A program made the translations under genes and the position numbers. From assembly GCA_030068075.1 (NCBI GenBank), contig CM057839.1, forward strand, positions 50,248,960 through 50,312,959: 64,000 nt of DNA, written 5' to 3'. This stretch comes from Paguma larvata (lineage: Eukaryota; Chordata; Mammalia; Carnivora; Viverridae). Under the pieces are notes generated by a model, which was given only the letters and a program-made list of their open reading frames with translations, was not told the DNA's origin and made no database searches. This document shows, piece after piece, positions 1-10,659 of the stretch; position 1 is the stretch's first letter, and each line of letters opens with the position of its first letter.

Positions 1-28
1 TAAAATAGGTTTTAAAAAAATCTGGACA

Positions 29-238
29 GGGGCGCCTGGGTGGCTCAGTCAGTCAAACATCCAACTCTTGATTCTGGCTCAGGTCATGATCTCACAGGTC
101 ACAAGATCGAGCCCCACATCGGGCTCCATGTGGAATGTAGACCCTGCTTGAGATTCTCTCTTTCTCTCTCTCTCTCTCTCTCTGCCCCTCTCCCCTGCTT
201 GCATGCACTCTCTTTTAAAATAAATATATTTTTTAAAT
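29..238 (+). mobile_element. CAN-SINE, copy 1
   Basis: Carnivore tRNA-Lys-derived SINE: GGGGCGCCTGGGTGGCTCAG head with pol III box A and box B, a CT-rich run near 159-184, and an AAATAAATA-type tail. Imperfect flanking repeats near TCTGGACA and TGTGGACA may be its target duplication. Non-coding. Confidence 0.9.
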
Positions 239-1016
239 GTGGACAAAATTTACTGCTATAAAAAGTAATTTTCAAAATGCAGTCTTACAGACTCTTTATT
301 GGCATTCTCAGGACACAATAGACTGCACAGAGAGGCATGCCAGCCCTACTTCCCTGCATACCAGAGGAGACACCTGACTCAGGCACAGGCACGGGAGAGG
401 CCGCTCCTGCCTCAGCCCAGAGTGACACAGGAGTTGGCTGCCACCTCCCCACGCATCCCCCAGGAGCCTTGTTGCTGATTCAGAGTTTAGTGTGCACAGA
501 GTTTAGTGTGCTGAGTTTAGGCAAGATTCAAGCCTAGAATCGCAGAGTGAGCCCATATTAGGTCATGTGCTGAGTCGGAAATGGGAAAAAAAAAAAACAA
601 AAAAAAACGTGCAGGTCCTGAGGTCAGTTAGGTGGGATTCCTGAGAGATTCCATTCCAGATGTTGGGGAGGACAAATCGAGTTGCCGATGTTGGTCCTGC
701 CTTGTCTCTAAGACACAACATAAACAAGTTACCTAACTTTCCTTGGCCCTATTTTCGTCAGCTTTAAAAAGGAGCTAACTGTATCAGCTCTTCTAAATCT
801 GATCATGTATTCACACTAGACAGGAGACAGCAGGGGAATAGGGAAGCATCCAGATGTTCTTGCCACTCTTCAAGCCCTATGTCTTCAAACGGGGAGCTGA
901 TCTATACTCACTCACCCGAGGGTGTCCCCTGTGGCGTCTTGGTTACTGTCCAGCCACACAAAAATGACCCATTCAGAAGAGCTGCCATGAGTAAGAGCTG
1001 GAGTCTGAGTTGATTA

Positions 1017-1142
1017 ATGTCCCACGACCTTGACCGTGGATATGTGTTTGACCAGGGTGTCATACGAGGTATTGATGAAATGTCCCACAACCTTGACAGT
1101 AGATATGTCTTTGACCAGGGTGTTCTATGAGGTATTGATGAT
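1017..1142. repeat. Two-copy tandem duplication, 63-bp period
   Basis: Unit 1 (1017-1079) and unit 2 (1080-1142) both run from ATGTCCCAC through CCTTGAC and TTTGACCAGGGTG to GAGGTATTGATGA. They differ at about ten positions by eye. The units abut directly, so this is a local tandem duplication. Confidence 0.9.
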
Positions 1143-1149
1143 AGTCATG

Positions 1150-1970
1150 ACCTTAATGCCCAATCCCTCATTTCACATTTTGACCCAATTTTGAACAGAG
1201 TCACCCCCCCTAGAAGTTGGTTTGTTCTGATGCTCGAACAAGAGTCACATACACCCCAAAAGTCGGTTTGGTCTGATGCTCAATGCTTTATTTTTGCAGC
1301 TTGCCTTCCCAAGACACGCTGGCTTCATTGATAAGTGTTGCTAGCTCTTTATCTACATCATTTTAGAATAGGTTACCAAGGCAACAGGATCCAGAAATGA
1401 TTCTCATTACTGTACATTCCCTGACAAATGAGTGTCTGCATTTACATGGTCTCAACCAGTATTAGCTCTCCTCTCTCTGAGATAGAATGCCAACACTTAG
1501 AGTTTGCAGCACACAATTCCGTGTGTAATTATATATTGTCTCCTAATAATTATACATTGTCTTAGTGAATAATACAACTGTGGGCACCCTTGCCAGCCTA
1601 CATTAACACCTCCCACATTAACACCCTTCCTCACTCATGGGCCAATAACACACATTTTAGATGCCATAACAAATGAGATAGTCATCAGAGTGTACTTATA
1701 AAGCAAACCCACACTCAGATTCCTGAACAATGCCTCAGTTTCCATTATGTGAAATCCCATGATTCCTAATCCTAAAGTGAGCCAAATAGTTATCCTTTGT
1801 TTCCCTAGACCCATCGGTTTCCCTAGAAGGAAATATCATTGCTGTCATCAGCATAGCCAGGATTTGACAAAGACCTAGGTAGCCAATTCAAATTGGGACA
1901 AATATCTACATAATTTCTACAACTGTGGACTGGGAGTGAAACCACAATGTCAAAATGGTTTCCAACCCCA
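1150..1970 (-). mobile_element. Possible antisense LTR, unclassified
   Basis: Read on the minus strand this stretch has a TTTATAA-type TATA motif (near 1696-1703) and an AATAAA signal (near 1287-1293) followed by the tandem units. That order suggests a retroviral LTR. I do not recognise a named family and found no clear ends or target duplication. It could be unique sequence with chance motifs. Confidence 0.25.
1193..1281. repeat. Two-copy tandem duplication, 43-46 bp units
   Basis: Unit 1 (1193-1235) and unit 2 (1236-1281) share GAACA, AGAGTCAC, a C-rich patch, AAGT, GGTTTG and TCTGATGCTC. It follows the 63-bp tandem duplication after only 50 bases. The two units are unrelated in sequence. 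Confidence 0.85.
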
Positions 1971-1979
1971 ATGTGGATG

Positions 1980-3040
1980 CTTCGTTTGGGTCACATACCT
2001 GCTCTGTGCCAAGGACTATGAAATTCATGCTAGTCCCGTCAAGATGTCCCACCACTTTTCCTGTTCACTAGGCAATGAAGGAAATCCATGGTGATAGCAG
2101 AGCTGAAAAGGAAAAATAAAAAATAATGAAAAATCTCTATGTGGAGCATCAGCTCTTCCCTACCCCACCCTGCATCCTCCTAGCTCACCCCCAAAAAAAC
2201 AAGCTGTGAAGGAGATAACTGGACTACAGAAGGTCTGGGGTTGTGAGCACTGAGTTGCATTTTAAAAGAATTGGTGGCTCCAGGTCATTTTAATCAAGTT
2301 GCATGTCAGCTTGCAAATTTTCCAAATTAGCTGTAGCTGGAGGAGAGCAAGATGTTGTTCTTCTTTCGTAAAGAATAAAAACAGATTGTTGTGACACGTT
2401 CTCAGTCATAATGACAGATTGGAGCCGCTGTTTGTGGTACAAGTCAGAAAACAAAGCAACTTTTTTTCCCCTCAAAATTGTAGCACTTGATTGATTTCTG
2501 TTGAGATTTGGGCATCTCCCAGTTTGTCAGCGATGTTGATGAAGTTCACAAAAATCTTGAAAGCCAAATGCAGACATGGAGACTGATTTAAAATGAGGTT
2601 GATTTTTCACTGGGAAAGGAAGCCTTTTGGGCTTGAGGACAAGTCTTAGGAATGCTTAGTTTGGATGCTGCTCATATGTTGCTCTTTTGAAAAGTAAAAG
2701 TGGAGGTGAAAAAGGGGTAGTTGACATTCTCCTATCCCAGACGCTTCTCTGTTTCTGCAGCAGGAACACCTCTGACAAATGGAAGCTATTTCCACCATCC
2801 TGAATAAGGCTGGCTCTGCACATCACTACCCAGACAGGGGTCTGTGTATCCCCCCACCAGTCCATTCAAAGGTCTTCTGACATCACAGCTCGTCACAATG
2901 GCTGTTGGACAGACAACTAGTTTTCACAAACCAGAGAAGAATGTTTTTATTTTTTTTTAAGCTTAGGGAAAATCATAATTTGATTTCCCCAGATTTATTT
3001 TATTTTATATCTTTAGAGTCAAAATACTTGTGCACATATT
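1980..3040. other. Non-repetitive stretch, candidate conserved DNA
   Basis: No gene or repeat recognised. About 2200-2650 has balanced composition with many TAAT/ATTA-type homeodomain cores and AACAAAG/CATTGT-like SOX-type words, the usual texture of a developmental enhancer. Function is not shown. Confidence 0.3.
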
Positions 3041-3041
3041 T

Positions 3042-3640
3042 TTTCCTTTTTTTTTTTTTTTTTATTCCAGTTAGTTAACATACAGGGTTTAGTTTCAGGA
3101 ACAGCACATAGTGATTCATTCCATACATCAACCGGTGCTCATCCGGGCAAATGCACTCCTTAATTTCCATTACCTTTTTAACCCGCCCCCCCCAAACCCT
3201 CCCCTCTGGTAGCTGTCAATCAGTTCTCTATAGTTAAGACTCTTATTTCTTGGCCTGTCTTTCTCTCTCTCTCTCTTTCCCCTTTGCTCATTTGTTTTGC
3301 TTTTTAAATTCCATATATGAGTGAAATCGTATGGTATTTGTCTTTCTCTGACTGACCTATTTTGTTTAGCATGATACTCTAGCTGCATCCACATCCTTGC
3401 AAATGGCAAAATTTTATTCTTTTTTGTGGCTGAATAATATTCCATTATATATATATATATATGTATATTCATATATATACACATACATACATACATATCA
3501 CATCACATCTTCTTTATCCATTCATCAGTCAGTGGACACTTGGGATGCTTCTGTAATTTGGTGATTGTAAACAATGCTTCTATAAACATAGGGTTGCATG
3601 TATCCCTTTGAATTAGTGTTCTTGCATTCTTTGGAAGAAT
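3042..3640 (-). mobile_element. L1 retrotransposon 3' end, 5'-truncated, antisense
   Basis: A T-run at about 3045-3063 (the L1 poly-A in reverse) is followed by antisense L1 3' UTR and the ORF2 C-terminal end. The minus frame at 3170-3496 includes MEYYSATKKNKILPFARMWM, the standard L1 ORF2 C-terminal motif. Only about 0.6 kb remains, so it is not active. A TA/CATA microsatellite (3446-3499) has grown within it. Confidence 0.9.
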
Positions 3641-4049
3641 GATTTCACAACTGTCATTCACCATTAGGTCAATCAGTAAACATCACAGCTTAAGACTATG
3701 GTTCCAGAATCCAACAAAACAGAATGTTTAATCAATCTTTGCATAATGTAAGTAAAGAAACAGGAAGCCAGGGGGAATGGATAATTATGGGATACACTGG
3801 AGTAATCCCTTAAGATGCCCAGAAACTCAAAAATAAATCAGCACTTCTCATATCCTCAGTATCTCAGTTTCCCTTACGAATCCATTCTTCCTAAACCCAC
3901 TCCTTGTACCAGTACAGTCCTTTTACACATATGCATGCCGATACTGGATATAGAAAGCAAAGATCAAGTCTCATGGGGAATTCACAGATTTCCCTCACTT
4001 CTTTGTATGTATTCACAGTGAATCTAACGTTCTGATTATTTGGCCAAAT

Positions 4050-4860
4050 AGCCAACAAATCTTTATTGACATCTTACTGAGAGCAAGAGGTTGTGCTAAG
4101 TGCTCTGGGGGACACAAAGGAATGCATGCACGACACAGGCATTACTCCCAAAGAGCTTTCTGTCTTGTCGGGAGGACCTGGCTTCCACTCACCAGATAGT
4201 TGTATATGATTAACGGAAGACTTGGAGTGTGAACGCTGTAGGCATTTGAGTGGTAGTGAGTCAGTAAGGATTTAAAGGAGTGTCTGAAGGGGGAAAGAGA
4301 AATGAGCAAGTTGTCTATAGAACACTTAGCCCGCCTAAGCTGAGTGTTTGAGTGAGAAATGGAGATGAGAAGGAGAAAACAGGGTGGATTTAGATGGTAG
4401 AAAACTTTCTCCTGTAAAGGTGAGTATATGAAGAATATGTGAAGAGTACATAAAAGTAAGACTGTGTGTGCTCAGGTGGCTCAGTCGGTTGAGCGTCCAA
4501 TTTCAGCTTAGGTCATGATCTCGTGGTTCGGTTCTGAGTTCCAGCCTAGCATCGGGATCAATGCTGTCAGCACTGAGCCTACTTTGGACCCTCCATCCCC
4601 TACTCTCTTTCCCCTTCCCCTGCTCACGATCTCTCAAAAATAAACTTTTTTTTTTTTTAAGTGAGGCTAAAGATGTTATGTGCAGGCTAGATTGAGGCAG
4701 AAGAACCTGGAAATAAGGAGACCATTTCAAAGCCAAATTCACTATCCTGGCCTGGAACACCAAGGGCCAAGAGGAAAGCAAAGGACTCGGAAAAAGAAAT
4801 GTGGGATCAGGACACAAGATGGGGTGGAGGAAAGAGAAATGTGTCCAAGAGAATTCAGAA
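4050..4860 (-). mobile_element. L2 3' end, antisense, split by a CAN-SINE
   Basis: Begins with the reverse-complement L2 tail pattern (ACAAATCTTTATTGACATC, then GTGCTAAGTGCTCTGGGG). It continues through text resembling the L2 ORF2 3' region in reverse, on both sides of the SINE at 4463-4661. Strongly decayed. Confidence 0.55.
4463..4661 (+). mobile_element. CAN-SINE, copy 2
   Basis: Head GTGGCTCAGTCGGTTGAGCG, GTCATGATCTCGTGGTTC in the tRNA-derived part, CT-rich linker, AAAAATAAAC and a long T-rich tail. Somewhat diverged. Inserted in an older L2. Confidence 0.88.
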
Positions 4861-4879
4861 GTTTTGAGAATGTGTATTT

Positions 4880-5030
4880 GGTAGCATTTGTCAGGCATTT
4901 TTTTCAATTATTACTCACATCAACCATATGAAGTCAGTTTTATTAGTAACTTCAGTTTACAGATAGGAAAACTGAGAGGAAGTTTCAATAATCTGCCCTC
5001 TGTCACACGGTTAAGTTAGCAAGACAAGGG
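4880..5030 (-). mobile_element. MIR element, antisense
   Basis: Contains the reversed MIR core: TTTACAGATAGGAAAACTGAGAGGAAG, partly matched, then CTGTCACACGGTTAAGTTAGCAAG. Ancient tRNA-derived SINE fragment. Confidence 0.65.
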
Positions 5031-5130
5031 GAGGCAAGGGGAGGCTCTCAACAGAGCATGGCTCCGGCGCTTGCACACTCAACCCCTCCGTTATGCAACC
5101 TCAACATGATAACTGATGAGGTTTTTGGAG

Positions 5131-5657
5131 TGATAGTGGGGTTCCTGGGGTCCAGAGCCAATGACCAAGAAAGAATTCTTGATGTCTTTAGTGCAAAAAG
5201 GTGATTTTATTGAAGCACAGGGACAGGACTTGTGGGCAGAAGAGCTTCCCCAGGGCCATGAGGAGAGACTGGTTATATGCTATGGGGCTGGGGGAGGTAA
5301 AGTCCCAGGGAAGTTTTCAGTGAGATTTTCATATGCTAAAAAGACTCACAGGATACTGGAGGCCTAACTACTGTCAAGCTAAGGTTGTTTTTCCCTCTAG
5401 CAAAGCATTAAGAAAGTAAGGAGTTTCTAGAGAAACATTTTACTCTGCCAGCCTCAAGTATTTGTCAATGGGCTGCAGGTTATAAGGAAACTTAGTTCTA
5501 TCTGCCATTTCCTTCTGCCTTTGTTTCCAACAGGCAGGGGTGATAGAAACTTAGGTCCTGCAGGACTAGGATCTCTATCAGTTAACCATTTGTTTTTTGC
5601 CCTTTCCTTTGTTTTTGGGCAGCCAGGTGTGCCTGAGGAATATCACACATCCCACCA
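5131..5657 (-). mobile_element. Solo endogenous retrovirus LTR, antisense
   Basis: A 527-base element with TG and CA ends, flanked by identical TGGAG at 5126-5130 and 5658-5662. On the minus strand it has a CATATAA TATA motif (+ strand about 5273-5279) and an AATAAA poly-A signal (+ strand 5206-5211) in the order U3, TATA, R, poly-A, U5. No internal retroviral sequence lies on either side, so it is a solo LTR from LTR-LTR recombination. The promoter layout suggests a class I gammaretrovirus-like family, but a 5-bp duplication is more typical of class III. No coding capacity. Confidence 0.75.
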
Positions 5658-6139
5658 TGGAGGGGTGGGGGAGATAGTGTTAGCATCTATCAGCTTGCCT
5701 TATGCTCCCTCATCAATAACTGTGCTTTGGATCCAGATGCAGAAGTCAGGTCAGCTTTCCCCACACTCCTCGTGAGATGTTGGAAGCCTACCCGAAAGGA
5801 AAGATTCTTAGTGTGGTTTAAGATATAAGTAGAGAACTTGGAAATGAGGTAGAAACTAGAAACGCAGCTTTGAGGACCTCCCTCCCATAGAGCTTGGAGA
5901 CATGAGTTTTCATGAGAGCTGAAAAGTGAGGGAGTTTTCAAAGGGAGAATAGAAAATATAAGAACAGTATATTGACCCTAAAGATTGCATAGTTTTGGGG
6001 TGAACAGTGAAAAAGACCTCAGGGAAATGTGAGACAACACAGGTCAGAAGCGTGAAGAGAGCTCAGAGTGGAGCATCACCGACACTCACCGAGGAAAGAG
6101 TTTCATAGAAGATGGTTGGGTTTTTGCTTGTTCGTTTGT

Positions 6140-6368
6140 TTTTATAAATTTTTTAATGTTTATGTTTAAGAGACAGAGAGAGAGAGAAAGAAAGCATGCA
6201 TACGTGAGTGGAGGAGAGGCAGAGAGAGGGAGACAAAGGATCCAAAGCCAGCTCTTCGTTCTCTGTGCTGACAGCACAGAGCCCAATGTAGGGCTCTAAG
6301 TCACGAACCATGAGATCATGACCTGAGCCAAAGTTGGATGCTTAACCAACTGGGCCACCCCGGCACTC
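6140..6368 (-). mobile_element. CAN-SINE, copy 3
   Basis: Reverse orientation: T-rich tail, GA-rich linker, GAGATCATGACCTGAGCC and TTAACCAACTGGGCCACCC. Flanked by imperfect AGAAGATGGTTG and AGAAGATAGTTG target duplications. Confidence 0.9.
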
Positions 6369-6379
6369 CTCAAAGAAGA

Positions 6380-7740
6380 TAGTTGTTAAGAGTGTCCATG
6401 GTTATAAGGCACAGAGTGATAAGCACAGGGCAGCTTGACCACTGGAGGGGCACCTCTGACTTTCAGGATGCTGTTTGAGTAGAAACTAGGGACAACAGTC
6501 ATCGAGTTCTTGAGGGGCCCCAAAGTGAGAAAGTGGCAGTGGAGGATGTGGATGACTGGGGAACAGCTCTCCAGTGGAAAGAGGAGAAGTTTGGGTCAAG
6601 CACATGTCTAAAAGCCTAGAAGGGACCAGTGCAAAGAGTCAATGACAATTCAGACTAGAGGAGGAAACTCGGGGTCCAGGCCCAAAGGATGGCATCAGAG
6701 GCTGGCTCTGTGGGAGAGAGTGCCCTCGTCCTTTTCTGAAACTGGAAAGCGGTGGGGAGATCGCTGCAGTAAGTCGCCCTCTTCTCTGGAAACCAAAGCC
6801 CAAAGCCGGCCATCTGCTGAGTTGGGATGGGGTGGGGAGTAGCTACAGAGGAGAAAGCATGCCTTCACACTTGAATGGAGCAGAATGGAAGGTGCTAGAG
6901 AAAAGTTTTAGCATGAGGGACAGATGATGAGAATTGGATAAAAAATCAAAGTGAACTGGGTGGGGAAATAAATGCATCAAAAAGCCTGAAAACTCAGCGG
7001 TGGAACATATTCCCAGGCTCGCCCTCTCCCTTCTCACACTGGCCAAAAATGAGGCCACAGTCCAATCAGGCCTCCTAATGTCCAATAAGATCAGCAATGC
7101 ACAGGCTGCTCCTTGGGGCTCAAGTCCTCGAATCAAGCCTTAATGAGTCACCTGCTCGATATTTTCCACTTCAGGCCTCTGGCTTTCTGGGACCTCAGTC
7201 CACTCAGCTGCAAAATTGACTTACGGGATCGTGTCAATCGCCAGATGCTGCGGAGCAGAGCAGAAGAGTCCAGCTTCTGCAGGTAAACGAACTGTCTGAA
7301 AGGAAATGAGCAGTGATTTCCCAGGGAGTCTCTCCTGCAATGTCGTTATAATGTCAGCTTTTGACAGCAAAACGATTTCAGTGGAAGACTCTAGAGTATC
7401 TCGTGGAAGTGCCTGAGCCTTATTAAAATGATGTCAGTGCATGCTACGTTTCACGTCTCACGCACTTGAAAACCCCACAGCGGGATAACTCAGTCTCTGG
7501 AACAAACTATTGTGATGCCTAGACCCTTGTGCGCATTTGACCTGTGATGTCCCCCATGACCCCTGCAGGAATTCCAGATGGAAGACAATCAGTCTTGAAC
7601 TCCGTGAGTCAGCCAGCTGCAAGGGGAGTATTCTGAGCTTTAACTCAAAATGCCAGCATTTGTGTATCTGTGAGGCTCTTCCATTTCCCTCATGTTCTTT
7701 CCAGACAATCGACTATGGAATGCGTGCCTCCAGGCCTGAT
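6380..7740. other. Non-coding stretch, no recognised element
   Basis: Only short open frames with no recognisable protein. Parts of 6400-7000 have the G/A-rich texture of reversed L2, but too weakly to call. Confidence 0.3.
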
Positions 7741-7744
7741 ACCT

Positions 7745-7965
7745 TTTATTGAGGGCCTTCTCTGTGCCCTCTACTATAAGCTTTGTGTACATTATCTCAC
7801 GTTATCCTCAGGACTCTTCCGCCAGGTTGGTGTTACCCTTCCCATTTTTTATACATGGGAAAACTGAAGCTCAAGGAGGCAGCCGATCATGAAGAATTGA
7901 ACTCATGTCCTTGCGGCTCCAAAGTGCCTGTTCTTAACCAGTACGCTCTAAAATCACCACAGCAT
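7745..7965 (-). mobile_element. MIR element, antisense
   Basis: Order of reversed MIR blocks: TTATTGAGGGCCTTCTCTGTG, ATTATCTCACGTTATCCTCA, a CCCATTTTTTATA patch, GGAAAACTGAAGCTCAAGG and a GAACTCATGTCC end. Confidence 0.7.
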
Positions 7966-8489
7966 GGTGGAGGGTGGACCACCCCAAGCACATACCGTCA
8001 GGTGTGTGTGAGGCCTGCACCACCTGCACTTGAAAAGCTCCACAGCCGCATCCTGGTGATGGCTGATGGGCCGTAAAGGAAGTCCTGTGTAGTATCTTGT
8101 ATTCTAGCCAGGTGAGGGGAGAGCCATCTTGTCAGCATGTCCATCAGCCAGTCACGTCTCATGGAGGCACCAGAGCTGTCTGCACTGGCCTGGGCCCCCG
8201 TCGTCATCGGCATCAGCCCTAGGAAGCAGATAAGGTGGAGCAGACTTGCTATAGGAGCAACAGCAGATTGCTCAACAGGCCCTGAGGTGGCAATAACGTT
8301 CAGATGTCCTTAGGCTGCTGTGAGCACCGCAGCAAGCAGGACCTAGGTTTGCTGCCCTATATTCTCTTGTCCCATGTGTTCCTTCTCATTTGTACTTGAC
8401 AGCACTCCAGGGATGTGGCTCAGGACTTGGCATCTATATCCCATGTCTTCTGCAAACATGGGCTGGAGACAGAGAAGAAAACAGTATGC

Positions 8490-8900
8490 AATGACCCTTT
8501 AAAACATCATCGTGTCTAATCTTCACAGCAACAGGGAGGCTATTATCCCCATTTTAATGGTGAGGAAAATGCGACTCAGAAGGTAAGATCATGGGGCGCG
8601 TGGGTGGCTCAGTCGGTTAAGCATCCAACTTCAGGTGAGGTCATGATCTCGTGGTTCCTGAGTTTGAGCCCCACAATGGGCTCTGTGCTGAGAGCTCAGA
8701 GCCTGGAGTCTGCTTCGGATTCTGTGTCTCCCTCTCTCTCTCCCTGTCCCCCACTCGTACTCTCTCTCTCTCTCTCAAAAATAAATAAACATTAAAAATT
8801 TTTAAAAAGAAAGGTAAGATCACTTCCCAAGGTCCCCCAACTGGTCAACAAGATATCTAGATGTAATCCCTCAATTCTCTGGCTCCAAAGCCTCGGATCC
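8490..8900 (-). mobile_element. MIR element, antisense, split by a CAN-SINE
   Basis: TAATCTTCACAGCAACAGGG, CCCCATTTTAATGGTGAGG and, beyond the SINE, ACTTCCCAAGGTCCCCCAAC and CTCTGGCTCCAAAG. Together these are one reversed MIR interrupted at 8594-8810. Confidence 0.75.
8594..8810 (+). mobile_element. CAN-SINE, copy 4
   Basis: GGGGCGCGTGGGTGGCTCAG head to CAAAAATAAATAAACATT tail. Target duplication AAGGTAAGATCA on both sides (from about 8580 and 8812), inside an older MIR. Confidence 0.93.
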
Positions 8901-9034
8901 CAGGCCCCTGCTCTAATCCTCCCCATTGACCTGCTAAAAAGACAACTCATCTTAAAGACTCTGTGCTGACCCCAGCCCTGACCTTAGCACTGGAGGAAGT
9001 AGACTGGCCTGGCATTAGCTAATTCAGTATTTGC

Positions 9035-9160
9035 ATCAACCAGTCAATAAACAAGTATTTTTTTCAAAGCACCTGCCAGGGTGTGAGAGGAACCACAAAG
9101 AAATGAGGGTGTCCTGCTTGCTTCTAAGGAGCTTACAACCAGGATGGGGAGACGAGCTGG
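9035..9160 (-). mobile_element. L2 3' end fragment, antisense
   Basis: CAATAAACAAGTATTTTTTTC, CACCTGCCAGGGTGTGAG and TTCTAAGGAGCTTACAACC match the reversed L2 tail. The G/A-rich continuation to about 9450 may also belong to it. Confidence 0.5.
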
Positions 9161-9199
9161 AGCACAGGCAACAAAATAAAATCAAAGAAGGCAGGAGGA

Positions 9200-10600
9200 G
9201 GGAGTGGGGGCAGAGGGCAGGGTGAGGCGACAGGGAGCTGGGCCTGCAGCTGCTTTGCACCTGTGGAGGAGAGCGGGCAGGGGGTACTCTTCCTTCTTGG
9301 GGACAGCATGACCCAAGGACAGAGCTGACTGCACAGGGAAGGAAGAGGGTTCAGGGAGACAGTGGGGGACAAATGTGAGGAATGTAAAAATAAAAGAGAA
9401 AGGTGAAGGTAGGGGCAAAGAATGGCAGGAAAGGAAAGTGAGGAAAACGGAGGAGGGAGAGAGAAAAGACGGCCTTGGAAGAGGCCCAGGGGCACCTGGG
9501 GGATATCCTTTTGCTGAGTTTGTGCACTTAGCCCTCTGGAGGGAACAAGCGAGTGGCCATGGGAGCCTCGCCCTCCTCTCTGGAGATGCTGTCCTCTCTG
9601 ACTCTGAACTTGGGACAAGCGGGTGTCATAGCAGAGGGATATCAGGACCAGAGGTGGCAAAGACGAACACTGCTGTGGGTGACGGACTTCTCAGCAGTTA
9701 GCTTCTAGGGGGTGTAGGCAACTTTTGGGCTGGGGTAGGGGGGTGTCGGGTCAATGAGGGCTCTGTGGGCCTGGTTCCTGCTGAGCACGGGTTGCTTGGG
9801 AGAGCTAAAAGGGCCCCCAGAAAAGACTGAATACTTGTTGGCTGGCCTGAAGAGCAGAGGAGTTTGAGTTGGGGCTGAATCCTTCTGTTCCCTTCTTCTC
9901 TCCTGGCAGAAAACCTAAGGGGAATCTGGAAATCTTAGACACCACTCCTGTCCTCTCTGGGGAGTCATAGATGCAAAAGGTGGGGGGAGCTTCGGACGAG
10001 GGTGTGGAGGGACAGCCTCCATGCCTGGCTTTCATATCTTTGGTATCTTCTCAGCATCCCATCTCTTGTTCAAGTGCAAGATCAAGATGCTCGAAATGCA
10101 CCCCAAAGTGCTCCTGGCTGCTGGCCTCCTTCTCTTCTGGGGAAGCTCCTGACCACAGAAAGATAGTTCCTCCATCAGGAATTCCTCTTCCCGGGACTCT
10201 GGGGGAAATAATTACCTCCGACGTGAATGGAGGGTCAGGGATAGAGGGCTTCGCTTATCTGACATGATGCAAAACTTCATTAGCACTCTTTCTATATTAA
10301 TTAGGTTTAGGCTAAACCTCCAGATTAACCTAAAATGAAAGATATAAAAATGTGATTCTTTTTTTTGAAATTTACCTAAACTTTAATATACACCGTGTAG
10401 CCAAAATGAAGAAAAGAGAGGAGGGGTGCTTTCTGGCTTCAGGAGCACGCCGCATGGCGCTTCTCCCCTTGCCTCCACCAGCAAACGGATACCCTGAAGC
10501 CTCACTGCTCTGGAGGTCATTCTGTTTATTAACAAGTGCAGCCTGGGCATTGACCACTCAGAACCGAAGCTGGACCTAACGACCATAAACATTAACCCTG
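9200..10600. other. Non-coding stretch with candidate regulatory patch
   Basis: No repeat family recognised for most of it; 9380-9480 is purine-rich. About 10255-10350 is AT-rich and includes a perfect inverted repeat (10303-10319) and TAATTAG/ATTAACC words. Confidence 0.3.
10303..10319. repeat. Short perfect inverted repeat
   Basis: Arms AGGTTTAG and CTAAACCT around a single G. Eight-base arms at this spacing suit a dimeric protein site more than a hairpin. Confidence 0.85.
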
Positions 10601-10611
10601 GCTGAATCTTG

Positions 10612-10650
<39 letters not shown>
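10612..10650. repeat. (AC)n microsatellite
   Basis: About 19 uninterrupted AC repeats. It explains the valine-cysteine repeat frames on the minus strand. Confidence 0.97.
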
Positions 10651-10652
<2 letters not shown>

Positions 10653-10659
10653 ATGCCCG

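Noticed and set aside
40..261. Recurrent peptides starting MAQSVKHPT at many positions
   Set aside because: All are translations of CAN-SINE copies, not a gene family.
3170..3496. 108-codon minus-strand frame as a small protein gene
   Set aside because: It is the C-terminal end of a truncated L1 ORF2 plus simple-repeat residues.
8594..8810. tRNA-like A and B boxes as a tRNA gene
   Set aside because: They belong to the tRNA-derived head of a SINE; no tRNA cloverleaf, anticodon stem or terminator arrangement is intact.
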